The position numbers were made by a program, and so were the translations under genes. Of a stretch of 64,000 nucleotides of DNA, positions 23,228 through 31,880 are shown in pieces. This stretch comes from Parafrankia sp. EUN1f (GTDB lineage Bacteria > Actinomycetota > Actinomycetes > Frankiales > Frankiaceae), in NCBI RefSeq assembly GCF_000177675.1, contig NZ_ADGX01000037.1, forward strand, positions 1 to 64,000, written 5' to 3'. Every line of letters starts with the position of its first letter. Position 1 is the stretch's first letter. The notes below the pieces were generated by a model. The model did no database searches and was not told where the DNA came from. It saw only the letters and a program-made list of their open reading frames with translations.

Positions 23228-23752
23228 GTGACCAGAACACATGATCAGAAACCCGCGAGCCGGCCGGATCACGTCGCCCGGCTGACAGGCCGAGTGAACA
23301 CGCCGCCGACCACGGTCACCGACGGGGCGGGCTCGGCCCCGGATGACCGGACCGTCTCGCATCTCGACGAGGCGACGGTCAACGCCACCGGGCGGCTGAG
23401 TGAGGCACTCGAGTGGGTGGAACGGGCCCGGGGGGCGCTCTACTCGTTCCACCAGCTTTCGGGGCGGGCCGACATCATTCTCGGTGAGGCGTTGGACGCA
23501 CTGCGGGAGGCCGGGCACGAGCAGGTTGCAGGCGAGGTTCGCCGCGAACTGTACGGCCGCAACGTCCTGGACGGCCGGTGGACCTTCCAGATCGTCGAAG
23601 AATACGACGATCTGTACTATCGCCCTTTTGCTGCCGCCGAGGAGCGGGTCCGTGACCAGCTCACCGATGGGCACCGGCACGTCTACGAGGCCCGGATGAA
23701 GGCCCGTGAGCGCACCGAGGCGGGCCGTGACCTGTGGGGTTCCGGGCCCTGA
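23228..23752 (+). CDS. Conserved hypothetical protein
   Basis: The protein has about 174 aa from the GTG at 23228; a GTG at 23294 is an alternative start. The body looks like a soluble helical protein: RLSEALEWVERARGALYSFH, LSGRADIILGEALDALREAG, EVRRELYGRNVLDGRWTFQI and a Tyr-rich EEYDDLYYRPF. Third-position GC is high, so it is surely coding. I recognise only that this pattern recurs as a hypothetical protein of actinobacteria. Its 3' end overlaps the convergent FUSC gene by 70 bp. Confidence 0.7.
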   Translation: MTRTHDQKPASRPDHVARLTGRVNTPPTTVTDGAGSAPDDRTVSHLDEATVNATGRLSEALEWVERARGALYSFHQLSGRADIILGEALDALREAGHEQVAGEVRRELYGRNVLDGRWTFQIVEEYDDLYYRPFAAAEERVRDQLTDGHRHVYEARMKARERTEAGRDLWGSGP

Positions 23753-26556
23753 TGATCCCGCGCCACAGTCCGTCCCACCCTGCCCACACTCCCACCGACA
23801 CCCCTGGACGGGTCCCTGTCCGCGGCATCCCCAGCAGAGGACCACAGACGATCCACATCGTCGTCAGCGCCGCCGTCGGACCTTCGTTCGAGTGCCGTGG
23901 CGGCCGCCGTGAGCATGGGCTCGATTCCTCGCAGGATGTCGAGGTAGCTGGCCCGGGCGGCGAACGCGATGCCGGCGAGTGTTTCTGGATGGCCTGGCAG
24001 GTGCTCCACCTCGTGAAGCACCGCCAGACCGGCCGGTCCGCCGGCGCCCGGGGCGAGGTCGGGGTCGGGTGGGCGCCAGGCGGCCCCGAGTGCCACCGCG
24101 TAACGGCGATACCAGTCGCAGAGACCGTCCAGATCCTGGGCGAGCGCTTCGCGCGCCGTGGCGAAGGCAGCGCCGAAGGCCGAGGCGCTGTCGAAGTCGG
24201 GCAGGTCCGGGGGCCAGCGGACGTCCCCGTACCGCAGTAGCTGTGCCGTACGGCGCATCCGCTGCGCACCGGCCGCGATCATCATCAGCGCGTCGATGTC
24301 GAACCGCTCCGGAGGGTCCTCGTCGAGGAAATGGCGCACGGCGTCGTCCAGGAGGCGACCGGACCGGATCGCGCGGCGCGCTTCCTCCGCCACCTCCGCG
24401 GGCGATTCCCGCGCTGCCACCGCGGCCCCCGTACCCACCCCGAGCGCCGTGCCCACCCCAGGTTCCGCGCCCGCCTCATGCCCCGCGCCCGCCGCCGAGG
24501 CCAGCTCGCCGCCAGCCCCGGCTGCCAGCCCCGCGCGTGGTCCGGGCGTGCCGGGCAGCCTTGCCACCGTGGTCTCGAGGAAATCCACCGCGGTCAGATA
24601 CGCCGATTCGGCCCGAGCCCGCAGCACCGCGACCGCGCCTCGCGGCCACAGCAGCGCGCCTGCCGCGATGCTGACCGCGAAACCGATCAGAACATCCTCG
24701 ATCCGAACAATCCCGACCTGCCACCCTTCGGGTGCGACGATGTTGAAGAGCAGGATGACCGCGGTCGTGAAGCCGGCCTGACCGAGCGCGAAACCTGCCA
24801 CGCGGCGGGCGTAGCTGCCGAGGAAGACCGCGATCGGCAGCACCGCCCACAGCGCGGCCCAGTGGCCGTCGGCGGTGGCGATGGCCACGGTCAGGCCGCC
24901 CACGACGATCCCGAGAACCGTGCCGGCGAGTGCCTTCGCTGCCGCCGCGTTGGTCGCGAGCGCATTGGTCCGCAGGACGGACAGCGTTCCCAGTACGACC
25001 CAGAAGGCGTGGTCGACCCCCACGGCCTGGGCGATGAGCACAGCCAGCGAAAGCCCGAGCGCTCGACGCACACTGTTGCGGAACCAGGCCGATCGCGGGT
25101 TGGCGTACCCGGCGGCAACGTCGGTCGCTACCGTGCCTCGTTCCCGCCACGAGTGCTCCCGCCACGAGTGTTTGGGGCCTGTGACGGCCTTCGCGGGCCG
25201 AAGGCGCTCGATGGAGCCGAGGCCACGGGTGGGCGCGGTCGCCTTCAGGACGTTGAGCGCCAGGTCACGGGTGCCCCGAGCGAGCCTGCGCAGCCGAAAC
25301 GCCTCAGCGGCGGCGAGCTCGGCGCTGACCGGACCGAATCCTGCGCTCCCCCGCGCCCGGGCCTGCCGCTCCTCTTCGTGATTCTCGTGTTTCAGCTGAT
25401 CCTGCCGCCCCCGCCGCCCCTGCCGCTCTTGGCGCCCCTGCCGCTCTTGGCGCTCCTGGTGCTCCTGGCTGCGCAGGTAGGCCAGCAGCGCGGCGCGGAT
25501 GGCGCGCTCGGCCCGTTCGAGACGAGCCATGCCGAGTCGGTCATCACCGGCGGTGGCGGATCCGGCGGGTCCGGTCGATGGCGGCGCGGCCGGCTCGATC
25601 CGGGTGGAGATGGCCTGCAGCGTCACTGCCACCGCGGCGTGCAGCTCAGCGGCCTCGGCGGGGAAGCAGGCACGTGCTGTCCGGTCCCGCTCCGGCCAGG
25701 GCAGGGCGAACGGCATCAGCCAGTTGAGGTCGATGAAGACGTACCCGAGCGCCGCGGCCCGCCCGCCGAGCCCCGTGGGCCGATGGACCGTGGCGGCGAA
25801 CTCGCGTCGCAGCCGCCGCAGCTCCGTCCAGATCCGCGCTGTCTCCGCCGCCGACGTCACCGCCGCCGATGTCACCGCCGACTCAGCTGCCGGTGGCACG
25901 GGATCCCCCGCAGCGGGAGCGGCCTTCGCCGCGGCGGGAGATGCCACGGCGGGCCGATGCGCCCCCGGGGAGCCACGTCGATCCGCCGGGGGCCAGGCCA
26001 CCCCGCTGGCCAGGGCGCGGGAGACCGCCGCGATGTTCGCGCGCAGCCGGTCGGGCGGACGGCGCGACCTCAGGAGCGTCACGGCCGTGATCGAACCCGC
26101 CGCGCCGATGGCCCAGCCTGCGAGTCGCTCCGGTATCGCCGGCAGTGGCCCCGGTGTCATCACCGCCAGAACGAAGGCGAGTAACGCGGAACGTCCGGCA
26201 ACGGCCACATAGGGGTTGAGGACGCCGGAGAACAGGATGACGAACGCGACGGCTGCGGTCATGGTGACCGCCAGAAAGATCGACCGCGAGCAGAGCGTCC
26301 CGAGGACGATCAGTGTTGCGCCGGTCGCCGTGAGCGTGAGATAGGCACGCAGCCGCGTTGTTCGCGGGCCCTCGAACTCGACGAACTCAAGGAGCGCGAT
26401 GACGGCGAACCAGGCGAAGAGGCTCATCCGCACGTTGCCGGCGATCCCGACGGTGAGTGCGAGCACGGCGGGCGCGACAATCGCGACCCGAGCCGCCGAG
26501 GTGGCGCCGAAATGCCCCGGATCGCGAGCCCAGACCCGCCGCCGTCGCTGTCGCAT
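23683..26556 (-). CDS. FUSC-like aromatic-acid exporter family membrane protein
   Basis: The protein has 957 aa and the duplicated FUSC layout. The first membrane block of about six helices lies near residues 20-170 (VAIVAPAVLALTVGIAGNVR, LFAWFAVIALLEFVEF). A long cytosolic region follows with an unusual charged repeat (QEHQERQERQGRQERQGRRG). The second membrane block is near 500-640 (RRALGLSLAVLIAQAVGVDH, FWVVLGTLSVLRTNALATNA, the conserved FUSC signature). A helical C-terminal cytosolic domain ends the protein. Relatives export aromatic acids or fusaric acid; the substrate here is unknown. It stands alone in its strand block and overlaps the convergent 23228 gene at the 3' end. Confidence 0.75.
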   Translation of the reverse strand: MRQRRRRVWARDPGHFGATSAARVAIVAPAVLALTVGIAGNVRMSLFAWFAVIALLEFVEFEGPRTTRLRAYLTLTATGATLIVLGTLCSRSIFLAVTMTAAVAFVILFSGVLNPYVAVAGRSALLAFVLAVMTPGPLPAIPERLAGWAIGAAGSITAVTLLRSRRPPDRLRANIAAVSRALASGVAWPPADRRGSPGAHRPAVASPAAAKAAPAAGDPVPPAAESAVTSAAVTSAAETARIWTELRRLRREFAATVHRPTGLGGRAAALGYVFIDLNWLMPFALPWPERDRTARACFPAEAAELHAAVAVTLQAISTRIEPAAPPSTGPAGSATAGDDRLGMARLERAERAIRAALLAYLRSQEHQERQERQGRQERQGRRGRQDQLKHENHEEERQARARGSAGFGPVSAELAAAEAFRLRRLARGTRDLALNVLKATAPTRGLGSIERLRPAKAVTGPKHSWREHSWRERGTVATDVAAGYANPRSAWFRNSVRRALGLSLAVLIAQAVGVDHAFWVVLGTLSVLRTNALATNAAAAKALAGTVLGIVVGGLTVAIATADGHWAALWAVLPIAVFLGSYARRVAGFALGQAGFTTAVILLFNIVAPEGWQVGIVRIEDVLIGFAVSIAAGALLWPRGAVAVLRARAESAYLTAVDFLETTVARLPGTPGPRAGLAAGAGGELASAAGAGHEAGAEPGVGTALGVGTGAAVAARESPAEVAEEARRAIRSGRLLDDAVRHFLDEDPPERFDIDALMMIAAGAQRMRRTAQLLRYGDVRWPPDLPDFDSASAFGAAFATAREALAQDLDGLCDWYRRYAVALGAAWRPPDPDLAPGAGGPAGLAVLHEVEHLPGHPETLAGIAFAARASYLDILRGIEPMLTAAATALERRSDGGADDDVDRLWSSAGDAADRDPSRGVGGSVGRVGRTVARDHQGPEPHRSRPASVRSRAFIRAS

Positions 26557-26688
26557 CGTAGTAGCGCTACCCGGCGGGCGGCGCCCGATGCGTCCGGCTG
26601 CGGGCGCCTCTCGCCGGAACGCGGGGCGCGCCCCGACCAGGGGACCCGGTCGGGGCGCGCAGGTTTACCGGACGAATGTGGACGTAGG

Positions 26689-27450
26689 TCAGGCGTCCCG
26701 GCGTTTGGCGCTGATGAGACCGAGAGCCAGCAGACCGAAGCAGACCGCGGCGAAGTAGAGCAGCGACCCCCACGGCCCGAACGGCAGGCCCTCGATGACC
26801 GGCGGCCCGTCACCCGTATCGAGCTGGCCCGCAACGACGAAGTTGTTTCCGACGATGAAGGGCATCCAGTCCTGGATGTGGGGCCCGATCCGCGGTATGG
26901 CCGGCAGCAGGCTCTCCGCGAGGAAGAGGTAGACGAGCATGACCACGATGGCCCCGGCGGTATGCCGGATCAGCAGCGCGAGGCCGATCGCGAAGACCGC
27001 CGCGAGCAGGTAGATCAGCCCGACCCCGAAAACGTTGCGGAACTCCTGGCCGGTGTCGAGTGCCAGCGGTGCGTCCGGCCTGATCGCCTTGGCGATGGCC
27101 CAGGAGCCCACCGCGGTGATTTCGCCGACGATCCCGGCGAGCCCGGCCACGACGGCCGTCTTCGCCAGCAGGGCCTGAGTCCGACCGGGAACGGCGAGGA
27201 AGGTCGACCTGATCGTCCCGAACCGGTACTCGGTGGTGACGGTGAGCGCCGCCATCACCATCATCACGACGAGCCCGAAGTTGTAGGCGAACTGGGTGAC
27301 GGCCGGGGTGAGGTCACTGAGATCGTCCGGCTTGGTCGCGGCGCTGAAGATGGCGGTCAGGCCGACGGTCAGCGCCACCGTGATGATCATGCACCACCAC
27401 GGCGAGCGGGTGGAGAAGAGCTTGATCCGCTCTACCGTCATCAGTGTCAT
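26689..27450 (-). CDS. ABC-2 type transporter permease
   Basis: The 253-aa protein has six hydrophobic helices (WWCMIITVALTVGLTAIFSA, AYNFGLVVMMVMAALTVTTE, LLAKTAVVAGLAGIVGEITA, VGLIYLLAAVFAIGLALLIR, AIVVMLVYLFLAESLLPAI, LYFAAVCFGLLALGLI). TTEYRFGTIRSTFLAVPGRT is the coupling segment typical of ABC-2 permeases. It overlaps the ATPase gene by ATGA and forms one exporter with it. The substrate is unknown. Confidence 0.88.
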   Translation of the reverse strand: MTLMTVERIKLFSTRSPWWCMIITVALTVGLTAIFSAATKPDDLSDLTPAVTQFAYNFGLVVMMVMAALTVTTEYRFGTIRSTFLAVPGRTQALLAKTAVVAGLAGIVGEITAVGSWAIAKAIRPDAPLALDTGQEFRNVFGVGLIYLLAAVFAIGLALLIRHTAGAIVVMLVYLFLAESLLPAIPRIGPHIQDWMPFIVGNNFVVAGQLDTGDGPPVIEGLPFGPWGSLLYFAAVCFGLLALGLISAKRRDA

Positions 27451-28574
27451 TGAGTCCCCTCCTGACCACCGCGACTGGCTGTTTCCCGAGTGGCAGCCGG
27501 GCCGGACCCGCCACCGGGCGGCGGCACGGCCCCGGGCGGCGGCACGGCCCCGGGCGGCGGAAAACCGGGCGCCCCTGCGGGCACCGGCCCAGGCGGAGCA
27601 AAGGGCGCCTGTGCACCGGCAGGCACAGCGAGCCCCGAGGAGGCTGGCGCGGCGCCTCCACCGGCCTGGTATTCGACCTCGCCGCCAGTCATCTGGATGA
27701 AGGCCTGCTCCAGCGAGCCACGCGACTCGGTGAGCTCGTGGAGCACCAGCCCCACGGCACCTGCCAGCTCACCAACCGCTTCGGTGGAGCTTCCACGCAC
27801 GACCAACGTCGCCGGAGTGTCCTCGGTGGCCGGCAGTTCCTGGACGGCCAGCCCCTGGCCGGCCAGCACACTGTGCAGCCGCGCCAGCTCAGGCCCGCGT
27901 ACCCGCACTGAGGAGTCGGCGGCCGATTCGATGAAGCTCTTGGTGCTGGTCTGCGCGATGAGTCGGCCACGACCGATGACGACGAGGTCCTGCGCGGTGA
28001 GCGCCATCTCGGAAAGAAGGTGACTGGATACGAAGACAGTGCGGCCTTCGTCCGCCAGCCGGTGCATGAACTGACGGATCCAGAGAATGCCTTCTGGATC
28101 GAGCCCGTTCACCGGCTCGTCGAAAAGGAGGACGCCCGGGTCGCCCAGCAGGGCGACAGCGATGCCCAGCCGCTGGGCCATGCCCAGCGAGTAGCTGCCC
28201 GCGCGACGCCCCGCGACCGCGGTCAGGCCCACGGCGTCCAGAACCTCGTCGACGCGCTTCGCGGCAATCCTGTTGGAGGCCGCCATCCAGCGCAGGTGCG
28301 CCCGTGCGGAGCGGTTGGGGTGCACCCATTTCGCCTCCAGCAGGGCGCCCACCTCGCGCAGCGGCTCCTTCAGCTCCATGTATCGGCGGCCGCCGATTCG
28401 AACCTCGCCGGCCGAAGGCCGGTCAAGCCCGAGAATCATCCGCATCGTCGTCGATTTGCCCGCGCCGTTGGGGCCGAGAAAGCCAGTCACCCTGCCGGGT
28501 TGCACGGTGAAGGACAGGGCGTTGACTGCGACGGTGCGCCCGTAGCGCTTCGTCAGCCCTCGTGCCTCGATCAT
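27447..28574 (-). CDS. ABC transporter ATPase with Pro/Gly-rich tail
   Basis: The protein has 375 aa from the ATG at 28574, with AAGGGAG 6 bases upstream. The nucleotide-binding domain is complete: Walker A GPNGAGKS at about 39-46, signature YSLGMAQR, Walker B VLLFDEP with the catalytic Glu, and switch HLLSE. Residues about 215-300 form the usual regulatory C-terminal domain of drug-export ATPases. After EVEYQAGG the last 65 residues are a low-complexity Pro/Gly/Ala tail with PPPGAV repeats, unusual for this family and encoded by 18-bp DNA repeats near 27520-27560. It forms an operon with the ABC-2 permease and powers export. Confidence 0.9.
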   Translation of the reverse strand: MIEARGLTKRYGRTVAVNALSFTVQPGRVTGFLGPNGAGKSTTMRMILGLDRPSAGEVRIGGRRYMELKEPLREVGALLEAKWVHPNRSARAHLRWMAASNRIAAKRVDEVLDAVGLTAVAGRRAGSYSLGMAQRLGIAVALLGDPGVLLFDEPVNGLDPEGILWIRQFMHRLADEGRTVFVSSHLLSEMALTAQDLVVIGRGRLIAQTSTKSFIESAADSSVRVRGPELARLHSVLAGQGLAVQELPATEDTPATLVVRGSSTEAVGELAGAVGLVLHELTESRGSLEQAFIQMTGGEVEYQAGGGAAPASSGLAVPAGAQAPFAPPGPVPAGAPGFPPPGAVPPPGAVPPPGGGSGPAATRETASRGGQEGTQ

Positions 28575-28971
28575 CACACTCCCTTCATGGTCATGATCGC
28601 GAGCGCCGGCGGCCGTGGGAGCCGTCGGTCGCCGACCCGATACTTGCATCGCCAGCCGACACTTCCCAACCATGGGGTGAACCCGGTTGGTAATTGGCCT
28701 GTCGGGCTCCCGACACCGTACGGGGCCGCGCACACGACCAGCCGGTCTGGCAGGCACACCGCCTTCGCAGGCAGTGATCGCCCTGTCAGCGCAAGATCGT
28801 CACATGATCACAACGAGGGTGTGAGAACAGGCACGACTACCGGCACGAGCACGCGCCGATACCCGATCGGGCCGGGCGGCGAAGTGTTTTCGCCGGCCGG
28901 CCCGCCGAAAAGAACTGTTCGCTGACCATCGCCAACGGGCCCGGCCACACAGTGCCGGGGTCTTTTCAGGC
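28575..28971. other. Intergenic region upstream of the ABC operon
   Basis: The spacer lies between two minus-strand genes and holds the ABC operon promoter. A CCCGGC/GCCGGG hairpin at 28940-28959, just after the oxidoreductase stop, may end that transcript, but no T-run follows on the minus strand. No gene is seen. Confidence 0.4.
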
Positions 28972-29871
28972 TCAGATTCCGCTGACCGCGCCGGCCACCG
29001 CCGGTGGCCTCAGATCGAGCCCGGCGGCGAGGATGCGCCACTGGGCCCGGGGGAGCTGCTTGTTCTCGGTGAGGATCTGCACCGCCACCTGGTCGGCACC
29101 AGCTGCGCAGTGCTCCTCCAGCCGGGTCCGGATGCTGTCCAGGTCGCCCCAGGCGATGAGCGCGTCGACCAGGTGGTCGCTGCCACCCGCGGCCAGATCC
29201 GCGTCGGTGAAGCCGAGCCGGCGCAGATTGTTCGTGTAGTTGGGCAGCTCCAGATAGATCGACAGTGCGGCCCGACCGATCGCCCGCGCCCGGGCCGGGT
29301 CCGTCTCCAGGACGATCTTCTGCTCGGGCGCGAGAAGTGCGCCCGGCCCGAGGATCTCCCGCGCCATCCGGGTGTGCTCGGGGGTGACGAGGTAGGGATG
29401 CGCCCCGGCCGACCGGCGGGCGGCCAGACCGAGCATGCGTGGGCCCAGTGCCGCCAGCACCCGTGCCGACGCCGGGATGCCGACCGCGTCGAGCGCCTCC
29501 AGGTAGGAGACCACGGCGCCCAGTGGCCGACGGTAGCGGCGGCCGGTCACGCTCTCGACCATCCGCGCGTGCCCCGCGCCCACGCCCAGCAGCAGGCGGC
29601 CGGGGTGTGCCTTCTCCAGCATTCCGTAGGTGTCGGCCAGCAGGTCCACCGACTCGGTCCAGATGTTCAGGATCCCGGTACCGACGCTCAGGCGCTCGGT
29701 GGACTCCAGCAACGCCGCCGGAAGCTCAAGGTCCGCCGTGGCACCGCCCAGCCAGACCATGTCGTAGCCGAGCTCCGCAAGCTCCTGAGCGGTGTCGCGA
29801 CGTTCGGCCGTGCCATGTGGCCACTGCCTCGCGGACATCCAGAGCCCGATCCTGGCGACATTCATGGTCAC
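28972..29871 (-). CDS. Luciferase-like F420-dependent oxidoreductase
   Basis: The protein has 299 aa from the GTG at 29871, where AGGGA lies 6 bases upstream; an ATG two codons later is also possible. It is a TIM-barrel flavin-type enzyme of the LLM class: RIGLWMSARQWPHGTAERRD, AQELAELGYDMVWLGGATAD, RLSVGTGILNIWTESVDLLA, HPGRLLLGVGAGHARMVESV. The GVGAGHA segment corresponds to the cofactor-phosphate loop of actinobacterial F420 enzymes. The reaction is a hydride transfer to or from an unknown substrate. The open frame extends further upstream without a supported start. Confidence 0.82.
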   Translation of the reverse strand: MTMNVARIGLWMSARQWPHGTAERRDTAQELAELGYDMVWLGGATADLELPAALLESTERLSVGTGILNIWTESVDLLADTYGMLEKAHPGRLLLGVGAGHARMVESVTGRRYRRPLGAVVSYLEALDAVGIPASARVLAALGPRMLGLAARRSAGAHPYLVTPEHTRMAREILGPGALLAPEQKIVLETDPARARAIGRAALSIYLELPNYTNNLRRLGFTDADLAAGGSDHLVDALIAWGDLDSIRTRLEEHCAAGADQVAVQILTENKQLPRAQWRILAAGLDLRPPAVAGAVSGI

Positions 29872-30443
29872 TTGTGATCCCTTCTCGCTGGTCACATCGT
29901 CGTCATCGACGCCGCGATCCGATCGGGTCGTCCTACCCGATGCCGCGGCCCTCCTCACGTCTCGGTGTGGTCCTGACGGGTATGCCACCCCGATTGGCCG
30001 GTGGATATCGGTACATCCGACCCGTTGGTGACGAATCATCGGACCGCCGGACCACCATTTCGATCTTGAAGCGAAAGAGGCGAAGCGAACCGTGTCGGAT
30101 TGGGGGGTGGTGGGTTTCGCCCGGGAAGTCGAGATGCCGCCACAAGGGCGGATCGGGTGAGACGGACCCTGTAACGACCATAGCCAGCCAAGAGGACGAT
30201 CGTCACCCTCGGCGGGGACCTCGTGACCCCTGAGCAACCAGCCGTCCGGCGGGCTCAGGCGGGAAGAGCGCAGGTCGCGGGTTTGAACCAGGCGCTTCTC
30301 ACACCCTTCCCCCGTGGTCGGCCCACCGGCCCGATCGGGCCTGGCGCCAGGAACCGACCAGGCGATCGGCAAGCCGCGCCGGCCCCGCCGACGAGGCTGG
30401 CAACCCAGCGCCCGCGACGGGAGCAGCTCGGGCTGTCAACAGG
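29872..30443. other. Intergenic region, no gene recognised
   Basis: The spacer between the oxidoreductase start and the DnaA-box cluster has no supported gene. Short open frames differ in composition from neighbouring genes. The promoter of the oxidoreductase gene lies near 29880-29950. Confidence 0.4.
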
Positions 30444-30596
30444 TCATCCACAGGAAGCCCGCGCGCGGCAGCGTGGCCCCGCGGGGCCACGGAAGCCCTG
30501 CCAGCAGGCATTTCATACCGCCGAACTCCCAGTATCGCGATCGCATCCACCACAGGTGTCCACAGCTCTCCACATGATTTCCACACGTTATCCACA
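30444..30596. promoter_or_regulatory. Cluster of DnaA-box-like sequences
   Basis: Nine-base sites ending in CCACA occur in the same orientation: TCATCCACA at 30444, GTGTCCACA at 30556, CTCTCCACA at 30566, ATTTCCACA at 30577 and the perfect box TTATCCACA at 30588. The last four are spaced 10, 11 and 11 bp, so they lie on one face of the helix. They are intergenic, past the stop of the glutamine amidotransferase gene. Such clusters bind DnaA at origins and at DnaA-titrating or reactivating sites. No dnaA or dnaN is near, so this is probably not oriC. Confidence 0.6.
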
Positions 30597-30634
30597 GGCC
30601 ACGGTCAGCTGCCTCGCCGTCCGCCTCGCTACGT

Positions 30635-31525
30635 TCAGGCGGGAATCTGGATGTCGGGCACCGCGGCGGTCTGCGACGCGGCCGCCTCCGGGCGAAGGTC
30701 GTCGAGATCCAGCGCATGCGACGGCGGTCCGGCGAGCACCAGCCGAGAGGTCACGGAGAGATCGGGAGCCACGTGCAGCAGTTCACCGCTGGCCATGAGG
30801 CGCCACCGTGGGTCCTCGTCCATCCGCTCGCTCTCCACCACCACGGCGGGCCGCGTCCGCAGGTCGACGGACCGGACCCGGATCTCGCTGAAAGGGCTCG
30901 CGTGGTCGAGATGACGCTGGTTACGCCCGCCCGGGGCGCGTTGGAGCACGTGCAGGCCATTGGTGTCCGGGTAACGAAGCGCCCACAGCTCACGCGGAGT
31001 GGCCAGCACCATGTTGATCGAGTAGAGGGGCAGGTTCTCGGCGATCCAGTTCACTGCGGCAGTGATTCCTTCGCCGACGTCTCCGTCCCGCGCGGCGATC
31101 TCCCGAGTCACCAGGGCGAAGTACCGCTCGGAGTCGGTGTTGCCGACTACGCCCGCGCGGGCCGGCCCCAGCTCGGCGTCGAGCTTGTCCAGGCCCTCGA
31201 CAACCCCGTTGTGGGCGAAGATCCGGCCGTCCTGCAGGAAGGGGTGGGTGTTGGCGTCGTCGACCCGCCCCGTCGAGGCATGCCGAACGTGCGCTACGAA
31301 CGTGGTGGAGGTCACCTGCTGCGCCTCCCGTGCGAACGCCGTGTCGGCGCGCGAACGGATTGCCTGCCGGCTCACCTGCGGAGTTCCGTCCTCGGCGAAG
31401 ACACCGAGGCCGGCGCCGTCCGGCGGGCGGCGCGTCTGCGTGCGGGGGTTGTCCGGGGCGTCGAGCAGCCAGAAGGTCGCCTCGATCCGCTCCGCGCCGC
31501 CGCTCATCGCGAACAGATGGCACAT
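30635..31525 (-). CDS. Class II glutamine amidotransferase
   Basis: The 296-aa protein starts MCHLFAMSGG; Cys2 is the Ntn-type nucleophile after Met removal. The ATG at 31525 has GGAGG 6 bases upstream, and the start is fixed by the need to expose Cys2. Further family marks are FVAHVRHASTGRVDDANTHP, RIFAHNGVVEGLDKL and VVGNTDSERYFALV. It frees ammonia from glutamine or acts as an amidohydrolase; relatives include the YafJ/EgtC group. No ergothioneine genes are nearby, so EgtC is not claimed. It is the only gene between the DnaA-box cluster and the kinase gene. Confidence 0.88.
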   Translation of the reverse strand: MCHLFAMSGGAERIEATFWLLDAPDNPRTQTRRPPDGAGLGVFAEDGTPQVSRQAIRSRADTAFAREAQQVTSTTFVAHVRHASTGRVDDANTHPFLQDGRIFAHNGVVEGLDKLDAELGPARAGVVGNTDSERYFALVTREIAARDGDVGEGITAAVNWIAENLPLYSINMVLATPRELWALRYPDTNGLHVLQRAPGGRNQRHLDHASPFSEIRVRSVDLRTRPAVVVESERMDEDPRWRLMASGELLHVAPDLSVTSRLVLAGPPSHALDLDDLRPEAAASQTAAVPDIQIPA

Positions 31526-31880
31526 ACATGACCTCCTCACACCCGGGAGTCGTCCCCACGGGCACAGATCACCAGCGGTCATCCGCGCGTTGCGCAGTCC
31601 GTGGTCCGCCGACCGCGGCCGGCCGAATCCGTGACATCGCCTGGAACCTGCCCGGGATCCGGGCAGTCACGCCGGGCACCGCAGCCGATGCATGCCCCGA
31701 CGGTCGGGCTGCAGGTCAGCCAATATGATGAAAACGGACTTGCCGCGACACCAGGGCACCGAGACACCAGGACACGAGAAGCGTCCATATCAGGTGGTCT
31801 ACCGGTGGTCTGCCCCCGTTGCCCATGATCGGGATCACCGTGGCATCGCGGCGGCACGCCGGCAGCGCCCGGAAGGCAGG
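31526..31880. other. Divergent intergenic region
   Basis: This region separates the amidotransferase and the kinase gene and holds both promoters. An AT-richer patch near 31720-31760 (AATATGATGAAAACGG) may belong to a promoter. ACACCAGG repeats near 31750-31780 are imperfect and short. No gene is recognised. Confidence 0.4.

Noticed and set aside
24331-26184. Plus-strand open frame of 617 codons
   Set aside because: Antisense shadow of the FUSC gene, with no motif and shadow-like composition.
28940-28959. Intrinsic terminator of the oxidoreductase gene
   Set aside because: The hairpin is short and the T-run lies on the wrong side for the minus strand.
30240-30310. A tRNA-like stretch around GCGGGTTTGAACC
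   Set aside because: The T-arm stem does not pair and no acceptor stem or anticodon arm can be drawn.
30444-30596. Chromosomal origin oriC
   Set aside because: Only five boxes, no dnaA/dnaN/gyrB context and no AT-rich unwinding region; kept as a DnaA-binding cluster only.
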